Source: Frondihabitans sp.
GTDB lineage: Bacteria; Actinomycetota; Actinomycetes; Actinomycetales; Microbacteriaceae
Length of the DNA: 8,707 nt
Assembly (NCBI GenBank): GCA_025464735.1
Contig: JAODMX010000546.1
Coordinates: forward strand, 1-8,707
Direction of reading: 5' to 3'
The stretch's first letter is position 1. Every line of letters starts with the position of its first letter. This document shows, in pieces, positions 6,442-8,707 of this stretch. The position numbers were made by a program, and so were the translations under genes. The notes beneath the pieces were generated by a model. The model was not told the origin of the DNA, did no database searches, and saw nothing but the letters and a program-made list of their open reading frames with translations.

Positions 6442-7485
6442 ATGGCTGCCAAGATCGCCCTGTTCAACCACAAGGGGGGCGTTAGCAAGACTACGACGAC
6501 CTTCAACCTCGGATGGATGCTGGCATCGCAAGGTGCGCGCGTCGTCATCGTCGATGCTGATCCCCAGTGCAACCTGACCGGCATGGTGCTTGGGTATCGG
6601 GGTCCGACCGAGCTAGAGACGCTCTATCGCGACCATCCCGAGCGTAACATCAAGGCGGCGCTCGCCCCAGCGTTTGAATCGCAACCACGGACCGTCGACG
6701 CGGTGGACTGCATCGAGGTAGATCGCTGTGAGCGGCTCTTCCTCTTGCCGGGCCACGTGGGCCTAGCAGAGAACGAAGTGACGCTTGGCATCGCGCAAGA
6801 ACTGTCGGGCTCGATCCAGGCCCTCCAGAACCTCCCGGGCGCGATCTCCTGGATGCTGGACCGCACGGCTGAGCACCATAACGCCGACTTCGTCCTGGTC
6901 GACATGAGCCCCGGACTTGGGGCGATCAACCAAAACCTGTTTGCCACGAGCGACTACTTCATCGTCCCGACCAACCCCGATTTCTTCTCGGTCATGGCCA
7001 TCGATTCACTATCGAACGTTATTCCGAGATGGCAGGACTGGGCAAGCCGTGCAGCGGAGAACGTCGTGCTACGCGACGCCGCATATCCGTTTCCGGCCCC
7101 AAATTCACGCTTCCTCGGCACCGTGATCCAGAAGTTTCGCCCTCGCAAGGGTGCCCCTTCCGCCGCGTTCGCCGAGTGGATCACCGAGATCCAAGCGCGC
7201 ATCGATGACACGCTGCTTCCCGCACTCGACCGCGCCGGAATGCTCCTCGACCGCGAGCGATACACGGCATGCGGGATCGCTGACGACTACACACTCGGGG
7301 TCATCGCCGACTTCAACTCCTTGATCGCCGCATCGCAGCTCCACCAGACGCCGATCTTTGCCCTGACTGCAGAACAAATCGGAAAGGTCGGGGTAGTCCT
7401 GGAAGCAGCCGAGGGCTCGCGTGACGACTTCGGGCGCGAGTTCGAGGCGCTGGCCCGCCGAGTCCACTGTCTCACCGCGCCGTAG
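6442..7485 (+). CDS. ParA/MinD-type P-loop ATPase
   Basis: The protein has 347 residues, longer than most partition ParAs (about 210-270). The N-terminus carries a deviant Walker A 'HKGGVSKTTT' (signature K11, K16; Ser replaces the usual Gly before K16). The A' segment 'VVIVDADPQCN' (D38, D40) and the Walker B 'VLVDMSPGLG' (D154) follow, then 'SDYFIVPTNPDFFSVMAIDSL' (170-190). These are the marks of ATP-sandwich dimerising ParA/MinD proteins. Extra helical material at about 60-120 and the region after residue 230 are not part of minimal ParA. There is no N-terminal helix-turn-helix and no ParB gene nearby. Only 6 bases separate it from the HEPN gene, so the two are surely one operon. That argues for control of a toxic or defence effector rather than plasmid partition. 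Start ATG 6442 directly precedes the Walker A strand, as usual in short-N-terminus ParAs. Confidence 0.88.
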   Translation: MAAKIALFNHKGGVSKTTTTFNLGWMLASQGARVVIVDADPQCNLTGMVLGYRGPTELETLYRDHPERNIKAALAPAFESQPRTVDAVDCIEVDRCERLFLLPGHVGLAENEVTLGIAQELSGSIQALQNLPGAISWMLDRTAEHHNADFVLVDMSPGLGAINQNLFATSDYFIVPTNPDFFSVMAIDSLSNVIPRWQDWASRAAENVVLRDAAYPFPAPNSRFLGTVIQKFRPRKGAPSAAFAEWITEIQARIDDTLLPALDRAGMLLDRERYTACGIADDYTLGVIADFNSLIAASQLHQTPIFALTAEQIGKVGVVLEAAEGSRDDFGREFEALARRVHCLTAP

Positions 7486-7491
7486 CTCCCG

Positions 7492-8094
7492 ATGCCGGTC
7501 TCGGCGATCGACCACTTCGAGTCGAACCTCGACTGGGTTCGGAATCTCCTCGCACTGGCCCGAGCGTTGGATGCCTCAACCACGGACGCGGTGGACGTGG
7601 GCGATATTCAGCGCGCAGCAATCGTCATGGCCGTAAGCGCACTCGATCACTACGTGCACGAGCACACTCGACAAGGCATGTTCGAAGTTCTCAACGGGGC
7701 GAGACCTCGTACGCAAGCATTCGGCAAGTTCACCGTTTCGATGACTGCGCTGATCGAGGCGCGCTCGGATCCGACCACGGACGACTGGCTAGACGACGCA
7801 GTCAAGGCTCAGCACGGACACAAGCCCTTCATGAAGGCGGATGACATCGCTGACGCGCTCCGCCTGATCTCTGGCGCGCCACTCTGGCCAGCCGTCGGTG
7901 CTGCCCTTGGTAACGACGCGGCGACAGCAAAGGCCACCCTGAAGATCATCGTAGATCGACGAAACAAGATCGCTCATGAGGCAGATCTCGATCCGACCCA
8001 GCCAGGCGTCCGCTGGCCAATCTCGGATGGCATCGCAACAGATGCCGTCGACAAGGTGGAAGCGATTGTCCGGGCGATCGAAGCGTCGGTCTGA
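7492..8094 (+). CDS. HEPN-domain predicted RNase
   Basis: This all-helical-looking protein has 200 residues. Its C-terminal part carries 'IIVDRRNKIAHEAD' with R157-N-x3-H162, the R-x4-H catalytic motif of HEPN ribonucleases. The N-terminal half has 'RAAIVMAVSALDHYVHEHTRQGM' (41-63), the kind of helix seen in RiboL-PSP-type and MAE_28990-type HEPN proteins. HEPN proteins cleave RNA, often tRNA or mRNA, in toxin-antitoxin, abortive-infection and CRISPR systems. No MNT nucleotidyltransferase antitoxin is adjacent; its operon partner is the ParA-like ATPase 6 bases upstream. No Shine-Dalgarno is evident, so translation is probably coupled to the upstream stop codon. The motif is complete, so the protein is probably active. 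The subfamily is uncertain. Confidence 0.8.
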   Translation: MPVSAIDHFESNLDWVRNLLALARALDASTTDAVDVGDIQRAAIVMAVSALDHYVHEHTRQGMFEVLNGARPRTQAFGKFTVSMTALIEARSDPTTDDWLDDAVKAQHGHKPFMKADDIADALRLISGAPLWPAVGAALGNDAATAKATLKIIVDRRNKIAHEADLDPTQPGVRWPISDGIATDAVDKVEAIVRAIEASV

Positions 8095-8099
8095 GAGGG

Positions 8100-8529
8100 A
8101 GCCCCAGGGGATGTACGCGGCCACGGGCACCGAGCCGGCACGGTGCCTCCGAGCACCTCGAGCTTCGAGCGCGACGGCTCCCAGCGCTTGAGCAGCACGG
8201 CCTCGGTGTGCACCTGCTGGACACCTACGCGCTCCAAGCGCGAGGCCAGCGAATCGACATAGCGATGATGGACCGCGCTTCCGGTCGCGCGGAGCCCGAT
8301 CGCGTCCAACGCGTCCTTGCCACTCACGCCACTGCCCGGCCGCCATGAACTGGTCGGGGTTCACCCGCAGCGCGTCCCGCGAGTCGAGGATCGGGTCGGC
8401 CAGTGCGGTGAGGCAGCCATCACACGACGTGGAAGGCACACCCGCTACGGCACCTGCGACCGCAATGGCTGCGCCGCGGCGCAGCACCTCGCGACGCGCC
8501 GACCTCCGGTCAGCGGCTCTCGCCGCCAT
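8100..8529 (-). pseudogene. Truncated, frame-disrupted gene for a Tat-exported protein
   Basis: Minus-strand ATG 8529-8527 is preceded by a strong purine-rich site (RBS AGAGGAGA, 8540-8533). The frame begins with a twin-arginine signal (SARREVLRRG, then AAIAVAGAVAG), followed by 'DPILDSRDALRVNPDQFMAA'. At a run of C bases (8335-8337) sensible coding moves to another frame: 'GSGVSGKDALDAIGLRATGS', 'YVDSLASRLERVGVQQVHTE', 'RWEPSRSKLEVLGG'. Near 8130-8150 it moves back to the first frame: 'GSVPVAAYIPWGS'. One extra G and one missing G would restore a continuous protein, so the two shifts compensate. The gene then stops making sense at about 8100, next to the HEPN stop codon. It may be the start of a secreted hydrolase or peptidase, but I cannot name the family. 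Confidence 0.55.
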
Positions 8530-8532
8530 CCG

Positions 8533-8540
8533 TCTCCTCT
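8533..8540 (-). promoter_or_regulatory. Ribosome binding site of the truncated Tat-signal gene
   Basis: AGAGGAGA on the minus strand lies 3 bases before the ATG at 8529, and a second AGGA lies about 10 bases before it. This is the strongest Shine-Dalgarno in the window and supports a genuine, formerly expressed gene here. Confidence 0.5.
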
Positions 8541-8602
8541 CCTGTGCCTATGCGACCCTGTGGGCGGATCACGGACGTTGCCACGCGGCCCGCTGTCGGT
8601 GA

Positions 8603-8618
8603 GCACCCGACCGGGTGC
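8603..8618. repeat. 7-bp-arm dyad (GCACCCG AC CGGGTGC)
   Basis: The dyad lies between the start of the truncated Tat-signal gene and the possible gene start at 8681. Its design, 7-bp arms and a 2-base centre, equals that at 6335-6350. Both are preceded by the 11-mer CGGTGAGCACC (6331-6341 and 8597-8607). A C-rich rather than T-rich tract follows, so it is not a clear terminator. It could be an operator of the divergent genes. Similar repeats can arise by chance at this GC content. Confidence 0.25.
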
Positions 8619-8667
8619 GCTTTCCCCCCAATCCGGTGAAGTGCGTCAGGTCAGCCCGCGCGCTGCA

Positions 8668-8673
8668 TAGGGT
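8668..8673 (+). promoter_or_regulatory. Putative -10 box before the right-edge gene
   Basis: TAGGGT matches TANNNT and lies 7 bases before ATG 8681. This is the classic distance for a leaderless transcript starting at the A of the ATG. Confidence 0.3.
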
Positions 8674-8680
8674 GCCGCAC

Positions 8681-8707
8681 ATGGGTCAGGGGTCGATCTC
8701 GCGGCGC
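8681..8707 (+). CDS. Possible 5' end of a gene running off the right edge
   Basis: ATG 8681 opens nine codons (MGQGSISRR) to the window end. The only support is the well-placed TAGGGT box and the lack of any other gene in this stretch. The product cannot be guessed, and the frame may close just outside the window. Confidence 0.3.

Noticed and set aside
7789..8100. Continuation of the minus-strand Tat-signal frame antisense to the HEPN gene
   Set aside because: Past about 8100 the translation mirrors the HEPN codons and loses protein character. The HEPN frame carries the catalytic motif.
1..8707. CRISPR array, IS element, integrase or transposase
   Set aside because: No regularly spaced repeats, no DDE or tyrosine/serine recombinase motif and no terminal inverted repeats with target duplications were seen.

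Overview
The window is high-GC DNA, roughly two-thirds G+C by eye. Its codon use is strongly GC-biased. Several start codons lack a Shine-Dalgarno sequence but have a TANNNT box 7-10 nt upstream, as in leaderless actinobacterial transcripts. The best guess is a chromosomal accessory region of an actinobacterium or a Thermoleophilia-like soil bacterium. The lineage is inference; no marker gene is present.

Layout, left to right: (a) the first 19 codons of a minus-strand gene that leaves the window at base 1; (b) a divergent membrane-anchored NERD-domain nuclease-like gene (134-916); (c) a degenerate tRNA 3'-half-like sequence (about 998-1042); (d) a DUF429 domain fused to a PD-(D/E)XK nuclease-like domain (1188-2762), followed by a second protein with a possible zinc site and another PD-(D/E)XK domain (2865-3665); (e) a gap of about 470 bases holding a second degenerate tRNA 3' half with a CAT anticodon triplet (about 3952-3998); (f) a single-chain GmrSD-type protein, DUF262 plus DUF1524/HNH (4142-6013); (g) a frameshifted remnant of a second NERD gene on the minus strand (about 6080-6335); (h) a tight two-gene operon of a ParA/MinD-type ATPase (6442-7485) and a HEPN-domain predicted RNase (7492-8094); (i) the 5' part of a Tat-exported protein on the minus strand, frame-disrupted and cut off where the HEPN gene ends (about 8100-8529); (j) a possible gene start at the right edge (8681-).

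All five intact genes carry nuclease-like domains or, for ParA, sit directly against one. None looks like metabolism, and broken genes and tRNA scraps lie between the units. This is the look of a defence/mobile island assembled by successive insertions. The best candidates for an under-described system are the ParA-HEPN pair, in which a P-loop switch ATPase is coupled to a predicted RNase, and the DUF429-PD-(D/E)XK fusion with its downstream nuclease-like partner. Both functional readings are inference from domain content and gene order.
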